Positions 37,819 through 47,730 are shown, counted from the first letter of the stretch. The stretch is DNA of 64,000 nucleotides from Pseudomonas flavescens (GCF_013408425.1 NZ_JACBYV010000001.1:2294001-2358000), one strand, 5' to 3'. Notes: a model not told the origin generated them from the sequence alone. Numbers and translations are program-made.

Positions 37819-37843
37819 CTCGACCCGAGCTACGGTCCGTTGG

Positions 37844-40096
37844 TTACTTGGCCGTCAACTTCCACGCGCGGTGGATCTTGGCGTTACGGGCGAAGTCCGG
37901 ATCGAGGGTCGCTGCGCTGATTTCTTCCACCTGATAACGCGATGGCAACTGCTCGTCGAGCAGGAACTTGCGGAAGTTGTTGGAGAAGTACAAAACCCCA
38001 GCCGGGGCCAGACGCGCCATCGCCAGATCCAGCAGCTGCACATGATCACGCTGGACGTCGAACACCCCTTCCATGCGCTTGGAGTTCGAGAAGGTCGGCG
38101 GATCGATGAAGATCAGGTCGTACTCGCCGCGGTCATCGGCCAGCCAGCTCATCACATCGCCCTGCTCCAGGCGGTTCTTGTCGGAAAAACCGTTGAGCGA
38201 CAGGTTGCGCCGCGCCCAGTCCAGATAGGTCTTCGACAGATCGACGCTGGTGGTGCTGCGCGCACCACCCTTTGCCGCATGCACGCTGGCCGTGGCGGTG
38301 TAGCAGAACAGGTTAAGGAAGCGCTTGCCCGCGGCCTCCTTCTGGATGCGCAGGCGCAAGGGACGGTGGTCGAGAAACAGCCCGGTATCCAGATAGTCGG
38401 TCAGGTTGACCAGCAGCTTGATACCGCCCTCCTTCACCTCCATGAACTGGCCCTGAGCGGCCTGGCGCTCGTACTGCTTGGTACCGCTCTGCCGCTCGCG
38501 GCGCTTGATCACCACCTTGCTCTTGTCGATGCCCAGCGCCTGGGGAATGGCGGCCAGCGCATCGAACAGACGGGCCTGGGCCTTTTCCGGATCTATGGAA
38601 CGTGGCGCGGCATACTCCTGCACGTGCACCCAGTCGTGATAGAGGTCGATAGCGAGGGCGTACTCGGGCATATCGGCATCGTACAGACGGTAGCAGTCGA
38701 CGCCCTCGCGGCGCGCCCACTTGCCGAGCTGCTTGAGATTCTTCTGCAGACGGTTGGCGAACATCTGTCCACCTTCGCTCAGGCGCGCCTGCTCCACGGG
38801 AGCCGGTGCCGGCTTGATCGGGTTGCCGTTGCGGTTGAGTTTCGGTTCTTCGGCCTGCAGCTCGCTCTGCTCTCGTTCGCGCTCGCGCTCGCGCTGCTCG
38901 GGAGTGCGACGTTCGCCGGTGACGAACTGCTCGGGCTGAACCTTGATCAGCAGCAGCTTGCAGGGCAACGCGCCGTTCCAGAACGCATACTGCTTGTGGC
39001 TACGGATGCCCATCCGCTTGCCCAGATCGGGCGCACCGGTGAATACCGCCGCTTCCCAACCCATGCAGGCCTGACGCAGGCGCTCGCCAAGGTTCTGGTA
39101 GAGGTACAGCAGGCTCGCTTCGTCACCCAGGCGCTCGCCGTAGGGTGGGTTGCTGATCACCAGGCCTTTCTGATTCTGGTCAGGGCGCGGCTCGAAGGTC
39201 GCCACTTCGCCCTGATAAACCTTGATCCAGTCACTCAGCCCAGCCCGGTCGATGTTGTTGCGGGCAGGCTGAATCAGTCGCGGATCGGCTTCGTAGCCAC
39301 GAATCCACAGCGGTGGCTTGGCCAGGCCGGCAGCGGCACGCTCTTCGGCTTCAACGCGCAAGCGGTTCCAGGTGGCTGGCACATGGCCGAGCCAGTTGCT
39401 GAAGCCCCATTGTTCGCGGGTCAGGTTCGGCGCGATATCGGCAGCGATCATCGCGGCCTCGACCAGAAAGGTGCCCACACCGCACATCGGGTCGGCCAGG
39501 GCGCCGCCTTCAGCGGCGATACGTGGCCAGCCAGCGCGGATCAGCACCGCGGCCGCGAGGTTTTCCTTCAGCGGCGCAGCACCCTGCTGCAGGCGATAAC
39601 CACGCTGGTGAAGACTGTGGCCGGACAGATCCAGCGACAGGATCGCTTCGCCACGATCCAGGCGCAGGTGCACGCGCAGATCCGGATTGACCTTGTCCAC
39701 CGACGGCCGGGTGCCATCGGCCTGACGCAGCTTGTCGACGATGGCGTCCTTGACCTTCAGGGCGCCGAAGTGGGTGTTGTCGATGCCCGAGCCATTGCCG
39801 CTGAACTCGACAGCCAGGCTACCGCTCGGCTCCAGGTGTTCGAACCAATCGACATCGAGTACTCCCTGATACAGGGTCTCCGCATCGCGCACCGGAAAAC
39901 GCGCCAGCACCAGCAGCACCCGGTTGGCCAGGCGTGACCACAGGCACAGGCGATAGGCCGTCTCCATGCTGGCTACGCCACGAATGGCCGAGGTGTGCTC
40001 ACGGGCCTGCTCCAGGCCCAGCGCCTTGGCTTCCTCCAGCAACAGGCCTTCGAGCCCCTTGGGGCACGTGAGGAAGAGTTCGTTATCGTCCGACAT
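37844..40096 (-). CDS. rlmKL: Bifunctional 23S rRNA methyltransferase RlmK/RlmL
   Basis: 750 residues from the ATG at 40096 (MSDDNELFLTCPKGLE). The N-terminal half (RlmL) has a THUMP domain, the SAM-binding ADPMCGVGTFLVEAAM and the catalytic ISNPPYGERLG for m2G2445. The C-terminal half (RlmK) has LNLFCYTATASVHAAKGGA and FIDPPTFSNSKRM for m7G2069. Between the halves lies a charged linker with an Arg-Glu run (QREREREREQ, around residue 395), encoded by a short GCGCTC repeat that could vary in length. Confidence 0.95.
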   Translation of the reverse strand: MSDDNELFLTCPKGLEGLLLEEAKALGLEQAREHTSAIRGVASMETAYRLCLWSRLANRVLLVLARFPVRDAETLYQGVLDVDWFEHLEPSGSLAVEFSGNGSGIDNTHFGALKVKDAIVDKLRQADGTRPSVDKVNPDLRVHLRLDRGEAILSLDLSGHSLHQRGYRLQQGAAPLKENLAAAVLIRAGWPRIAAEGGALADPMCGVGTFLVEAAMIAADIAPNLTREQWGFSNWLGHVPATWNRLRVEAEERAAAGLAKPPLWIRGYEADPRLIQPARNNIDRAGLSDWIKVYQGEVATFEPRPDQNQKGLVISNPPYGERLGDEASLLYLYQNLGERLRQACMGWEAAVFTGAPDLGKRMGIRSHKQYAFWNGALPCKLLLIKVQPEQFVTGERRTPEQREREREREQSELQAEEPKLNRNGNPIKPAPAPVEQARLSEGGQMFANRLQKNLKQLGKWARREGVDCYRLYDADMPEYALAIDLYHDWVHVQEYAAPRSIDPEKAQARLFDALAAIPQALGIDKSKVVIKRRERQSGTKQYERQAAQGQFMEVKEGGIKLLVNLTDYLDTGLFLDHRPLRLRIQKEAAGKRFLNLFCYTATASVHAAKGGARSTTSVDLSKTYLDWARRNLSLNGFSDKNRLEQGDVMSWLADDRGEYDLIFIDPPTFSNSKRMEGVFDVQRDHVQLLDLAMARLAPAGVLYFSNNFRKFLLDEQLPSRYQVEEISAATLDPDFARNAKIHRAWKLTAK

Positions 40097-40520
40097 CAGA
40101 GATCCAGTGCCCGAAGGCAGTAATGGGTTGGGCGCAACAGAAGGCACAACCAAAATAAGTGACAAAAAGTCGCAAAGCGACCCTTCGTCGGAATAAATAG
40201 CAGGTGTAATCGATAGCCATTCACGATGGCAAAACACCAGCAAGCAATGCGCAAAGCCCCAGCTAGCGGGACTTTCGCTCAAGAGCGGCAGAAAAATACG
40301 CCGACCTTATGGCCTCACCCGCAAAACCGTTACGTCCTTATGACAAATCGATCATTCACACGGGTTCATGCATTCGATAGAAATCTACCCAGGCCATCGT
40401 CGCAATGACGGTGGCACAGGAGGCTCGCGACGCCGGCAGCGAACTCCACGGCAGAACCTTCTGCCTGACCTCCCAGAGGTCTATGGGACATAAACAGTCA
40501 ACAAGTGAGGGCAACACCCT
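40097..40520. promoter_or_regulatory. Upstream region and structured leader of rmf
   Basis: 424 bp between rlmKL and rmf without a convincing gene; the first 200 bp are AT-richer than the surroundings. Just before rmf three hairpins occur in a row: GGCAGAA/TTCTGCC (40450-40465), GACCTC/GAGGTC (40467-40481) and AGGG/CCCT (40508-40520). The last one covers the AGGG ribosome-binding site and ends directly at the ATG. A conserved rmf RNA motif upstream of rmf genes has been described for Pseudomonas. This leader is the expected place for it, though I could not compare it with the published consensus. Confidence 0.5.
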
Positions 40521-40736
40521 ATGAGAAGACTTAAGCGTGATCCTTTAGAAAAAGCTTTTCTGCGCGGCTATCAGTACGGCATCAGTGGTAAATCCCGCGA
40601 GCTTTGTCCTTTCACTCTTCCGTCCGTGCGTCAGGCCTGGCTCAATGGCTGGCGTGAAGGCCGCGGTGACAACTGGGACGGTTTGACCGGCACCGCCGGT
40701 ATCCATCGACTCAACGAACTTCGAGCTGTCGGCTAA
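40521..40736 (+). CDS. rmf: Ribosome modulation factor
   Basis: 71 residues, basic, matching Rmf along its length: MRRLKRDPLEKAFLRGYQYG, SGKSRELCPF and RQAWLNGWREGR. Rmf converts 70S ribosomes to inactive 100S dimers in stationary phase. A hairpin sequesters the ribosome-binding site (see leader), so translational control is plausible. A strong terminator follows at 40796-40822. Confidence 0.95.
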   Translation: MRRLKRDPLEKAFLRGYQYGISGKSRELCPFTLPSVRQAWLNGWREGRGDNWDGLTGTAGIHRLNELRAVG

Positions 40737-40795
40737 ACCAGGGACCTACCGACTTCACCAAGCACGCTCCATCCGAGCGGCGGGCGAGAGCCCAG

Positions 40796-40822
40796 GGGCT
40801 CCCTTGAGGGAGCCCTTTTTAT
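40796..40822 (+). terminator. Rho-independent terminator of rmf
   Basis: GGGCTCCC-TTGA-GGGAGCCC followed by TTTTT. A classic terminator 60 bp after the rmf stop, just before the end of the converging pyrD gene. Confidence 0.93.
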
Positions 40823-40831
40823 TTCCCCTTC

Positions 40832-41854
40832 TCAGCGGCGCGCCGCGGCAATTGCATCCACCGCCTCGCGAATCAGTGCCGGCCCTTTGTAGATGAACCC
40901 GGAATAGATCTGCACCAGGCTCGCACCCGCCGCGATCTTCTCTGCGGCATGGCGACCTTCGGTGACACCGCCAGCAGCGATGATCGGCAGACGCCCACCC
41001 AGCTCCCCCGCCAACACGCTGACCGTGTGAGTGCTCTTGTCGCGTACCGGCGCACCCGACAGGCCACCCGCCTCGTTGGCGAACGCCAGGTTCTCGACCC
41101 CCTCACGACTCAGCGTGGTGTTGGTGGCGATGACGGCATCCATACCGCTTTCCAGCAGCGCAGCGGCAACCTGAACGGTCTCCTCATCGGTCATGTCCGG
41201 GGCGATCTTGATCGCCAGGGGGACGCGACGACCCTGGCTCAGGGCCAGCTCGTTCTGGCGCTTGTGCAGGGCATCGAGCAGCTGCTTGAGCGAATCGCCG
41301 AACTGCAGGCTACGCAGCCCCGGCGTGTTCGGCGAACTGACGTTGACCGTGATGTAACTGGCGTGGGCATAGACCTTGTCCAGGCAGATCAGGTAATCGT
41401 CTACCGCTCGCTCGACCGGGGTATCGAAGTTCTTGCCGATGTTGATCCCCAGTACACCGCGGAACTTGGCAGCCTGCACGCGGGCGAGCAGGTGATCGAC
41501 GCCGTGGTTGTTGAACCCCATGCGGTTGATGATCGCTTCGGCTTCGGGCAGGCGAAACAGTCGAGGTTTGGGATTGCCTGGCTGCGGACGCGGCGTGACA
41601 GTGCCGATTTCAACGAAGCCGAAGCCCAGCTGCGCGAAACCGTCGATGGCATCGCCATTCTTGTCCAGCCCTGCGGCCAGGCCAACCGGGTTGGGGAACT
41701 GCAGGCCCATCACCGTAACCGGCAGGCTGCTCGGCGCCTTGCACAGACGTCCGGCGAGGCCCAGCCGGCCGGCTGCACCGATCAGGTCGATGGACAGCTC
41801 GTGGGAGGTTTCCGGGGACAGTTTGAACAGCAGCTCGCGGGCCAGGTTGTACAT
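40832..41854 (-). CDS. pyrD: Dihydroorotate dehydrogenase (quinone), class 2
   Basis: 340 residues; oxidises dihydroorotate to orotate and passes electrons to ubiquinone at the inner membrane (pyrimidine synthesis). The N-terminal helices that bind membrane quinone are present ([19 protein letters not shown]). Active-site serine in [14 protein letters not shown] (about 176), FMN contacts in [14 protein letters not shown] and [10 protein letters not shown], and [11 protein letters not shown] near the end. Confidence 0.96.
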   Translation of the reverse strand: MYNLARELLFKLSPETSHELSIDLIGAAGRLGLAGRLCKAPSSLPVTVMGLQFPNPVGLAAGLDKNGDAIDGFAQLGFGFVEIGTVTPRPQPGNPKPRLFRLPEAEAIINRMGFNNHGVDHLLARVQAAKFRGVLGINIGKNFDTPVERAVDDYLICLDKVYAHASYITVNVSSPNTPGLRSLQFGDSLKQLLDALHKRQNELALSQGRRVPLAIKIAPDMTDEETVQVAAALLESGMDAVIATNTTLSREGVENLAFANEAGGLSGAPVRDKSTHTVSVLAGELGGRLPIIAAGGVTEGRHAAEKIAAGASLVQIYSGFIYKGPALIREAVDAIAAARR

Positions 41855-41928
41855 GGGCAGGCTCAGCTCGTCAGTGGCGAAATCGAAAGGCGCGAATTAT
41901 AGCCGCCCAACGCCCCGCCTAGCGAGGC

Positions 41929-42150
41929 CTAAGGCAGGCGGCGCAGACTGAGCAACTCGCCTTCCTCGTTGAATTGCAGCTCGAAGGAACCATAGATGCC
42001 CTCATGGGTCAGAAATGGCCGGAAATGATGGGACGGAATGCTCACCCGCCGGCCATCACGGCTGAGGGCCTGGATGCGATTGGCCCGCCCCTGATAGACC
42101 ACCCGCAGACGTTCTGCCGATAACGCGATATCCAGAACCAGGCTGGGCAT
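41929..42150 (-). CDS. DUF2835 family small protein
   Basis: 73 residues, AGGAG before the ATG at 42150. Conserved text: VYQGRANRIQALSRDGRRVSIPSHHFRPFLTHEGIYGSFEL. This matches the small DUF2835 family of gamma-proteobacteria found near pyrD in pseudomonads. Function unknown. Confidence 0.82.
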   Translation of the reverse strand: MPSLVLDIALSAERLRVVYQGRANRIQALSRDGRRVSIPSHHFRPFLTHEGIYGSFELQFNEEGELLSLRRLP

Positions 42151-42275
42151 GGAGGCTCCTTGCAAATGAATGAACGGATTCTGCCACAAGGCCGCCAGCC
42201 ACGTGCACTGGCGCTTGGCATTGCGGTGCCAGCTCTGCCACACTGCCTCGGGCATACAGACGTACGCGAGTTGCC

Positions 42276-43139
42276 ATGAGCCTGCCTGAACAGCCCAGCC
42301 CCATTACCTCACGCCTGACCGCCCTGGCTCAGCGTGTGGGTTTGCTCGGCCGTGGCAGCAGGCCGATCTTCGAACGCGCCAGCCAGCTGTGCCTGCCGTT
42401 CGCCGCGATTCCCACCTTCACCGACAATATCTCCTGGCTTGGCGGCCCGCCGCTGCATCGCCTCAAGGATCTACCGCGTAGCGCACTGTCCGGCCCCGTG
42501 CAGGAAGACAAGGCAGACGCTCATGCTGCGCTGACCCATCTCATCGAGGTCGAGCACCGGCAGATCGAGCAGCTCGACCTGCGCAAGGTAGACAGTCTGG
42601 TTCATTGCGATGAGCGACACGCCAGCTTCGAAGACTATGCAGCCAGCGACGCCTGCCGAAAAATCCGCATCATCAGCTATCGGGATTTCCTCAAGACGCT
42701 CGGTCAGGCGCTGCCCGGCTTCCCCAATCAGCGCCTCGATCTCCTCCAGGCCGAATGGCGCGGTGAGCGGCTGTTCTGGGCCGGGGAGTCACACCCGCAG
42801 GCATTCGCGAGCGCCGTGGCCTATGCGCGGCTGCGTGGGCTGGAAATCAGCCTGCCGGCGGACATCACCCGATACCGCGTCAGCGCGCAAGGCCTGCATG
42901 ATCTGGATCAGCATTACCATGCCCTGGCCATGCCCTGCGCCGCCTGGAGCGATGCCGCTTTCATGCAACTGCTGATGGATCACGACGTGCCCTACGCCCG
43001 CCTGAGCCTATTGCGCACCCCGGGCTCGCCGGAATTTCTGCTGTTGCCCAAGCATTCCCCCCAAGCCTCCGCACTGGGCGAAGGCCTGTGCCAGGCTGGT
43101 GCCCCGGATATGCTGCACTACGTTCGCGAACTGGGCTGA
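42276..43139 (+). CDS. Conserved hypothetical protein (DUF6685-like)
   Basis: 287 residues, cytoplasmic in appearance, no membrane span. Features: LPFAAIPTFTDNISWLGGPPLHRLKDLP near the start, FWAGESHPQAFASAVAYARLRGLEI in the middle and SPEFLLLPKHSPQASALG near the end. It resembles proteins annotated as DUF6685 in pseudomonads; the assignment is from memory and function is unknown. It is divergent from the DUF2835 gene. Confidence 0.7.
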   Translation: MSLPEQPSPITSRLTALAQRVGLLGRGSRPIFERASQLCLPFAAIPTFTDNISWLGGPPLHRLKDLPRSALSGPVQEDKADAHAALTHLIEVEHRQIEQLDLRKVDSLVHCDERHASFEDYAASDACRKIRIISYRDFLKTLGQALPGFPNQRLDLLQAEWRGERLFWAGESHPQAFASAVAYARLRGLEISLPADITRYRVSAQGLHDLDQHYHALAMPCAAWSDAAFMQLLMDHDVPYARLSLLRTPGSPEFLLLPKHSPQASALGEGLCQAGAPDMLHYVRELG

Positions 43140-43235
43140 AACCCGCCACTCGGACAGGTTTTGTAAACACTTGCCGGCAATGCCAGCCATGCATTGCTGT
43201 CAGTCTTTGCTCCCCCAACGTCTGGAGCATTCCCC

Positions 43236-44234
43236 GTGCGCATTGCCCTCGCCACCCTGCTGATCGCTGGCAGCCTGCCAGCCCTGGCTACCGAAACGCC
43301 CAGTTACGGCCCCGAACTGCAAGGTTTCGATTACCCACATGAAATCAAGCGATTCACCTTCGAGTCCCAGGGCAGCTCGCTGCAGATGGCCTACATGGAC
43401 GTGCAACCGAAGAAAGCCAATGGCCGAACCATCGTGCTGATGCACGGCAAGAATTTCTGCGGCGCAACCTGGGAAGGCAGCATCGCAGCGCTGAGCGAGG
43501 CCGGTTACCGTGTGGTGGTGCCGGACCAGGTGGGCTTCTGCAAGTCCAGCAAGCCGGCTCATTACCAGTACAGCTTTCAGCAACTGGCCAGCAACACCCA
43601 TGCGCTGCTGGAACAGTTGAAGATCGAGCGCGTGACGGTCATGGGTCACTCCATGGGCGGCATGCTCGCCACCCGTTATGCCCTGCTCTACCCCGAACAG
43701 GTCGAGCAATTGGCGATGGTCAACCCGATCGGCCTGGAAGACTGGAAGACCCTTGGCGTTCCCTACCTGAGCGTGGATCAGTGGTACCAGCGCGAACTGA
43801 AGACCACTGCAGAAGCCAGCCGCAACTACCAGAAGAACACCTACTACGCGGGTCAGTGGCGCCCCGAGTTCGACCGCTGGGTAGATATGCAGGCAGGCAT
43901 GTTCAAGGGCGATGGCAAGGAAATCGTGGCATGGAACTCGGCGCTGACCTACGACATGGTCTACACCCAGCCGGTGGTCTACGAATTCGCCAACCTGAAA
44001 ATGCCAGTGCTGCTACTGATCGGCGAAAAGGACAACACCGCGGTCGGCAAGGACGCAGCGCCTGAAGCGATGCGCAGCAAACTCGGCGACTACAAGGCAC
44101 TGGGTCCGGCGACCGCTAAACGTATTCCCGATGCGACCCTGGTGACCTTTGCGGATCTCGGCCATTCACCGCAGATTCAGGAGCCGGAGCGCTTCCACAA
44201 GGCATTGCTCGAAGGCCTCCAGCAGAAACCTTGA
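43236..44234 (+). CDS. Exported alpha/beta-fold hydrolase
   Basis: 332 residues from the GTG at 43236; TGGAG lies eight bases upstream. A signal peptide (RIALATLLIAGSLPALA) predicts the periplasm. Alpha/beta-hydrolase hallmarks: VLMHGKNFCGATWEG (oxyanion region), nucleophile serine in MGHSMGGMLA (about 148), acid in LIGEKDNT and histidine in FADLGHSPQIQEP. Likely an esterase or lipase-like enzyme; substrate unknown. Its 3' side leads straight into the first REP array. Confidence 0.88.
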   Translation: MRIALATLLIAGSLPALATETPSYGPELQGFDYPHEIKRFTFESQGSSLQMAYMDVQPKKANGRTIVLMHGKNFCGATWEGSIAALSEAGYRVVVPDQVGFCKSSKPAHYQYSFQQLASNTHALLEQLKIERVTVMGHSMGGMLATRYALLYPEQVEQLAMVNPIGLEDWKTLGVPYLSVDQWYQRELKTTAEASRNYQKNTYYAGQWRPEFDRWVDMQAGMFKGDGKEIVAWNSALTYDMVYTQPVVYEFANLKMPVLLLIGEKDNTAVGKDAAPEAMRSKLGDYKALGPATAKRIPDATLVTFADLGHSPQIQEPERFHKALLEGLQQKP

Positions 44235-44299
44235 GACAGCGACCTCACCAAGCGAAGCAAAGGCTCGCGTAGCGATGTGCAGGCGGCCTCTGCACGGGA

Positions 44300-45295
44300 T
44301 TGCGGCACAGTCACCCATCGCCCACACGTCAGCTCCTACGTAGGCATCTCGGCATCCATAGGAGCCCGCTTGCGGGCGAATCGTTTGGCCGACGCGATGC
44401 TGCGGTGTGACCGCTATCCATCGCCCGCAAGCGGGCTCCTACACCATCCGAGTCAACACCGCCCCAGCAGCAGGCACCTCGATAATCTGTAGGAGCCCGC
44501 TTGCGGGCGAATCGTGTGGCTGACGCGATGCTGCGGTGTGACCGCTATCCATCGCCCGCAAGCGGGCTCCTACACCATCCGAGTCAACACCGCCCCAGCA
44601 GCAGGCACCTCGATAATCTGTAGGAGCCCGCTTGCGGGCGAATCGTGTGGCTGACGCGATGCTGCGGTGTGACCGCTATCCATCGCCCGCAAGCGGGCTC
44701 CTACACCATCCGAGTCAACACCGCCCCAGCAGCAGGCACCTCGATATCCGTAGGAGCCCGCTTGCGGGCGAATCGTGTGGCTGACGCGATGCTGCGGTAT
44801 GGCCGCTATCCATCGCCCGCAAGCGGGCTCCTACACGATTGGGGTCACACCGCCCTACCAGCAGGCACCTCGATATCCGTAGGCGCCCGCTTGCGGGCGA
44901 ATCGTGTGGCTGACGAGATGCTGCGGTATGGCCGCTATCCATCGCCCGCAAGCGGGCTCCTACGCGATCGGGGTCAACACCGCCCTACCAGCAGGCACCT
45001 CGATATCCGTAGGAGCCCGCTTGCGGGCGAATCGTTTGGCCGACGCGATGCTGCGGTATGGCCGCTATCCATCGCCCGCAAGCGGGCTCCTACACCATCC
45101 GAGTCAACACCGCCCCAGCAGCAGGCACCTCGATAATCCGTAGGAGCCCGCTTGCGGGCGAATCGTTTGGCTGACGCGATGCTGCGGTATGGCCGCTATC
45201 CATCGCCCGCAAGCGGGCTCCTACGCCATCCGAGTCAACACCGCCCCAGCAGCAGGCACGTCGATATCCGTAGGAGCCCGCTTGCGGGCGAATTC
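44300..45295. repeat. REP/BIME array 1: about seven tandem 129-131 bp units
   Basis: Units begin with TAGGAGCCCGCTTGCGGGCG at 44359, 44490, 44621, 44751, 44880, 45010 and 45141, plus a final half unit at 45271. Each unit holds this REP, about 45 bp of spacer, the inverse copy CGCCCGCAAGCGGGCTCCTA, and about 50 bp of linker (CACCGCCCCAGCAGCAGGCA). Units 2 and 3 look identical, others differ by a few bases, and a degenerate unit precedes the array (44317-44340). The paired inverted REPs make it a BIME-like array. It fills the gap between the converging hydrolase gene and ABC transporter gene. No REP transposase (RAYT) gene is present in the window. Confidence 0.93.
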
Positions 45296-45326
45296 GTGGT
45301 TCAAACCGATAGTGGCGTGAACCCGC

Positions 45327-47105
45327 CTAGTGCTGCAGATTGCCGTAGAGCTTGGCGTACAGGCCGCCTTCGGCGATCAGTTGGCGGTGGTCGCCGTCTT
45401 CGGCGACGCTGCCGCCATCGAAGACCAGCACGCGGTCAGCCTGTTTCACCGCACTCAGGCGGTGGGCGATGATCAGCGTGGTGCGACCGCTGAGGAACTG
45501 CGCCAGGGCTTCGTGCAGGGCGTATTCGGTCGCGGCGTCCAGGGCCGATGTGGCCTCGTCGAGTATCACCACCTTCGGCTCGGCGAGCACCATCCGGGCG
45601 ATCGCCAGGCGCTGCCGCTGGCCACCGGATAGGCGCACGCCGGAGCGACCGACCACAGTATCCAGGCCTTGCGGCAACTGGCGGATGGTCTGCGCCAGCT
45701 GGGCGATGCTCAGTGCCTGCCAGCAGGCGTCGTCGCTGCGGTCGCGGCCCATGCACAGGTTGGCGCGTACGGAGTCGTTGAATAGTGCGGGATGCTGCAG
45801 CACCACCGCCACGTGCTCGCGAATGGCCGGCAGACCGATCTCTTCCTGGCTGCTGCCGCCAAAACGGATGACACCCGCCTGAGGCGTGTAGAGGCCCAGC
45901 AGCAGTTGCACCAGGGTGCTTTTACCGCCGCCACTGGCACCGACGATGGCGACCTTTTCACCGGGTGCGATGGACAGGTTGAGCCCCGTCAGCACCGGTT
46001 CCTCGCCATAGGAGAAGGTCAGGTCCCGAATATCGATACCGACGGTTTCGCGGCCCTTGAACGGATCGGCGCCGCCGACATAGTCCGGTTCGTCACGACG
46101 CCCGAGCAATTCGTTGATGCGGGTCAGCGCCCCACCGGCGGCATAGAAGGCGTACTGCAGGCTCAGTAGCTGCTCGACCGGGCCGATCATGAACCACAGG
46201 TAACTGAACACCGCGAGCATCTGGCCGATGGACAGGTCGGAGAACAGCACGGTGAGCATCGCCGCCGCCCGGAACACATCGATGCCGAACTGGAACAGCA
46301 GACCGCTGGCACGGTTCGAGGCGTCGGTCTTCCACTGCGAGGCGACGGCATAGTCGCGCACTTCACGGGCACGCCCGCCCAGGCGGCCAAGAAAGTAGCC
46401 CTGGCGATTGCCGGCGCGCACTTCCTGGATCGAGTCGAGGGTTTCAGTCAGCGCCTGAGTGAAGCGCGAGGTGCTGTCGTTCTCGAGCTTTTTCAGGTGC
46501 TTGACGCGCTTGCCCAGCTGCACCGTGGCGTAGATCACCAGAGGATTGAACAGCAGGATCAGCAGCGCCAGCTTCCAGTGCATCCACAGCAGAATTCCCG
46601 ATGTACCGGCCAGGGTCAGCACGCCGACCAGAAAGCGGCTCAGGGTTTCGCCGATGAATTTGTCGAGGGTGTCGAGATCGGTGACCAGGTGAGTGGTCAC
46701 GGTACCGCCCCCAAGGCTTTCGTACTCGGCCAGGGAGATCCGCTTGAGGCGCTCGATCAAACGGATGCGGATGCGATAGACGATGTCTTTGGAGAGCCGC
46801 GCGAACAGCCGCGCCTGCACCACGTTGAAGATCAGCGCGCCGCCGCGCAGCAAGAAGGTCAGCGCCAGCATCAGCAGGATGTAGCCGACTGCGCTCTGCC
46901 AACCTGCAGGCAGGAAGTTGTCCATCACCTTGAGCGCGGAGTTGCCGTCACCCAGCAGCACTTCGTCGACCAGCAACGGCAGCAGCAAAGGGATCGGCAC
47001 ACTGCACAGGGTCGCCAGCACGGCGACCAGGTTGGCCAGGATCAGCCCACGCTTGTGGCGCAAGGCCAGGCGACGGATTTCCGCCCAGCTCAGGCGATCA
47101 ACCAT
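45327..47105 (-). CDS. ABC transporter, fused permease and ATPase (MsbA/exporter type)
   Basis: 592 residues from the ATG at 47105. Six membrane spans in the first about 310 residues (IPLLLPLLVDEVLLGDG, VGYILLMLALTFLLRGGALIF), then the nucleotide-binding domain: Walker A GASGGGKST, Q-loop VVLQHPALF, signature LSGGQRQRLA, Walker B VVILDEATSALD, H-loop IIAHRLS. Homodimeric exporter; substrate not identifiable. Its start overlaps the end of the dsbA-like gene by 8 bp, indicating one operon trhO-dsbA-ABC. Confidence 0.93.
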   Translation of the reverse strand: MVDRLSWAEIRRLALRHKRGLILANLVAVLATLCSVPIPLLLPLLVDEVLLGDGNSALKVMDNFLPAGWQSAVGYILLMLALTFLLRGGALIFNVVQARLFARLSKDIVYRIRIRLIERLKRISLAEYESLGGGTVTTHLVTDLDTLDKFIGETLSRFLVGVLTLAGTSGILLWMHWKLALLILLFNPLVIYATVQLGKRVKHLKKLENDSTSRFTQALTETLDSIQEVRAGNRQGYFLGRLGGRAREVRDYAVASQWKTDASNRASGLLFQFGIDVFRAAAMLTVLFSDLSIGQMLAVFSYLWFMIGPVEQLLSLQYAFYAAGGALTRINELLGRRDEPDYVGGADPFKGRETVGIDIRDLTFSYGEEPVLTGLNLSIAPGEKVAIVGASGGGKSTLVQLLLGLYTPQAGVIRFGGSSQEEIGLPAIREHVAVVLQHPALFNDSVRANLCMGRDRSDDACWQALSIAQLAQTIRQLPQGLDTVVGRSGVRLSGGQRQRLAIARMVLAEPKVVILDEATSALDAATEYALHEALAQFLSGRTTLIIAHRLSAVKQADRVLVFDGGSVAEDGDHRQLIAEGGLYAKLYGNLQH

Positions 47106-47730
47106 CGATGGCGTGCTCCAGCCAGCGCGCGAGCAGCGGCGAGAGCGCATCGAGTGGCTGGTAGCCGTTGGTGAGCAATGCCAGGCGCCCGCCCTTCTCG
47201 GCCAGCAGGGTCGGGAAGCCGGCGATACCGAGATCCTGCACCCAGCTGAAATCCGCGGCCGTGGCCCTGTGCTGTTCTTCGCTGTCGAAGGCCTCGGCGA
47301 ACTCGATACGCGGGATACCGACCTCTTCGGCCAGGCGCACCAGGGTGAGTGCCTGGGTCACGTCCGCGCCTTCCTGATAGAACGCCTGCTGAATGCGCCG
47401 CGCCATCGGCCAGGCGCTCTGCGGGTCGAGGCCGCGCACGGTGACCACCGCCCGGCACGCCGCCTCGGTGTCGTAGCGCATGCCCTCGGGCAGCCCGGCA
47501 TCGAAGTTGAACAGCTGACCGGTGCTGGCGTTGACCGCCTGCCAGTAGCCCAGGTAACGCACCCGCGCAGCGGCATCGATGGCCACCTGATCACGGCGCA
47601 GGCCGCCGAGCACCAGCTCCACCGGCACGCCGCGCTCGGCGGCCTGAGCGGCCAGCGCTTCGAGCACCGGTGCGAAGCCCCAGCACCAGGAGCACAGTGG
47701 GTCCATCACGTAGAGCAGGCGCGCATGCAT
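47098..47730 (-). CDS. DsbA family (FrnE-like) thiol oxidoreductase
   Basis: 210 residues, no signal peptide. Thioredoxin fold with the active-site CSWC in MDPLCSWCWGFAPV near the N-terminus and cis-proline in IAGFPTLLA. Lacking an export signal it should be cytoplasmic, as FrnE-type proteins are. It lies two bases after trhO and overlaps the ABC transporter start. Confidence 0.88.
   Translation of the reverse strand: MHARLLYVMDPLCSWCWGFAPVLEALAAQAAERGVPVELVLGGLRRDQVAIDAAARVRYLGYWQAVNASTGQLFNFDAGLPEGMRYDTEAACRAVVTVRGLDPQSAWPMARRIQQAFYQEGADVTQALTLVRLAEEVGIPRIEFAEAFDSEEQHRATAADFSWVQDLGIAGFPTLLAEKGGRLALLTNGYQPLDALSPLLARWLEHAIDG

Noticed and set aside
37871..39937. 688-codon open frame on the plus strand.
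   Set aside because: Antisense shadow of rlmKL, whose motifs are unmistakable.
44645..45136. Open frame across REP array 1.
   Set aside because: Pure repeat translation; unit period of 129-131 bp shifts the frame in places and no start signal exists.
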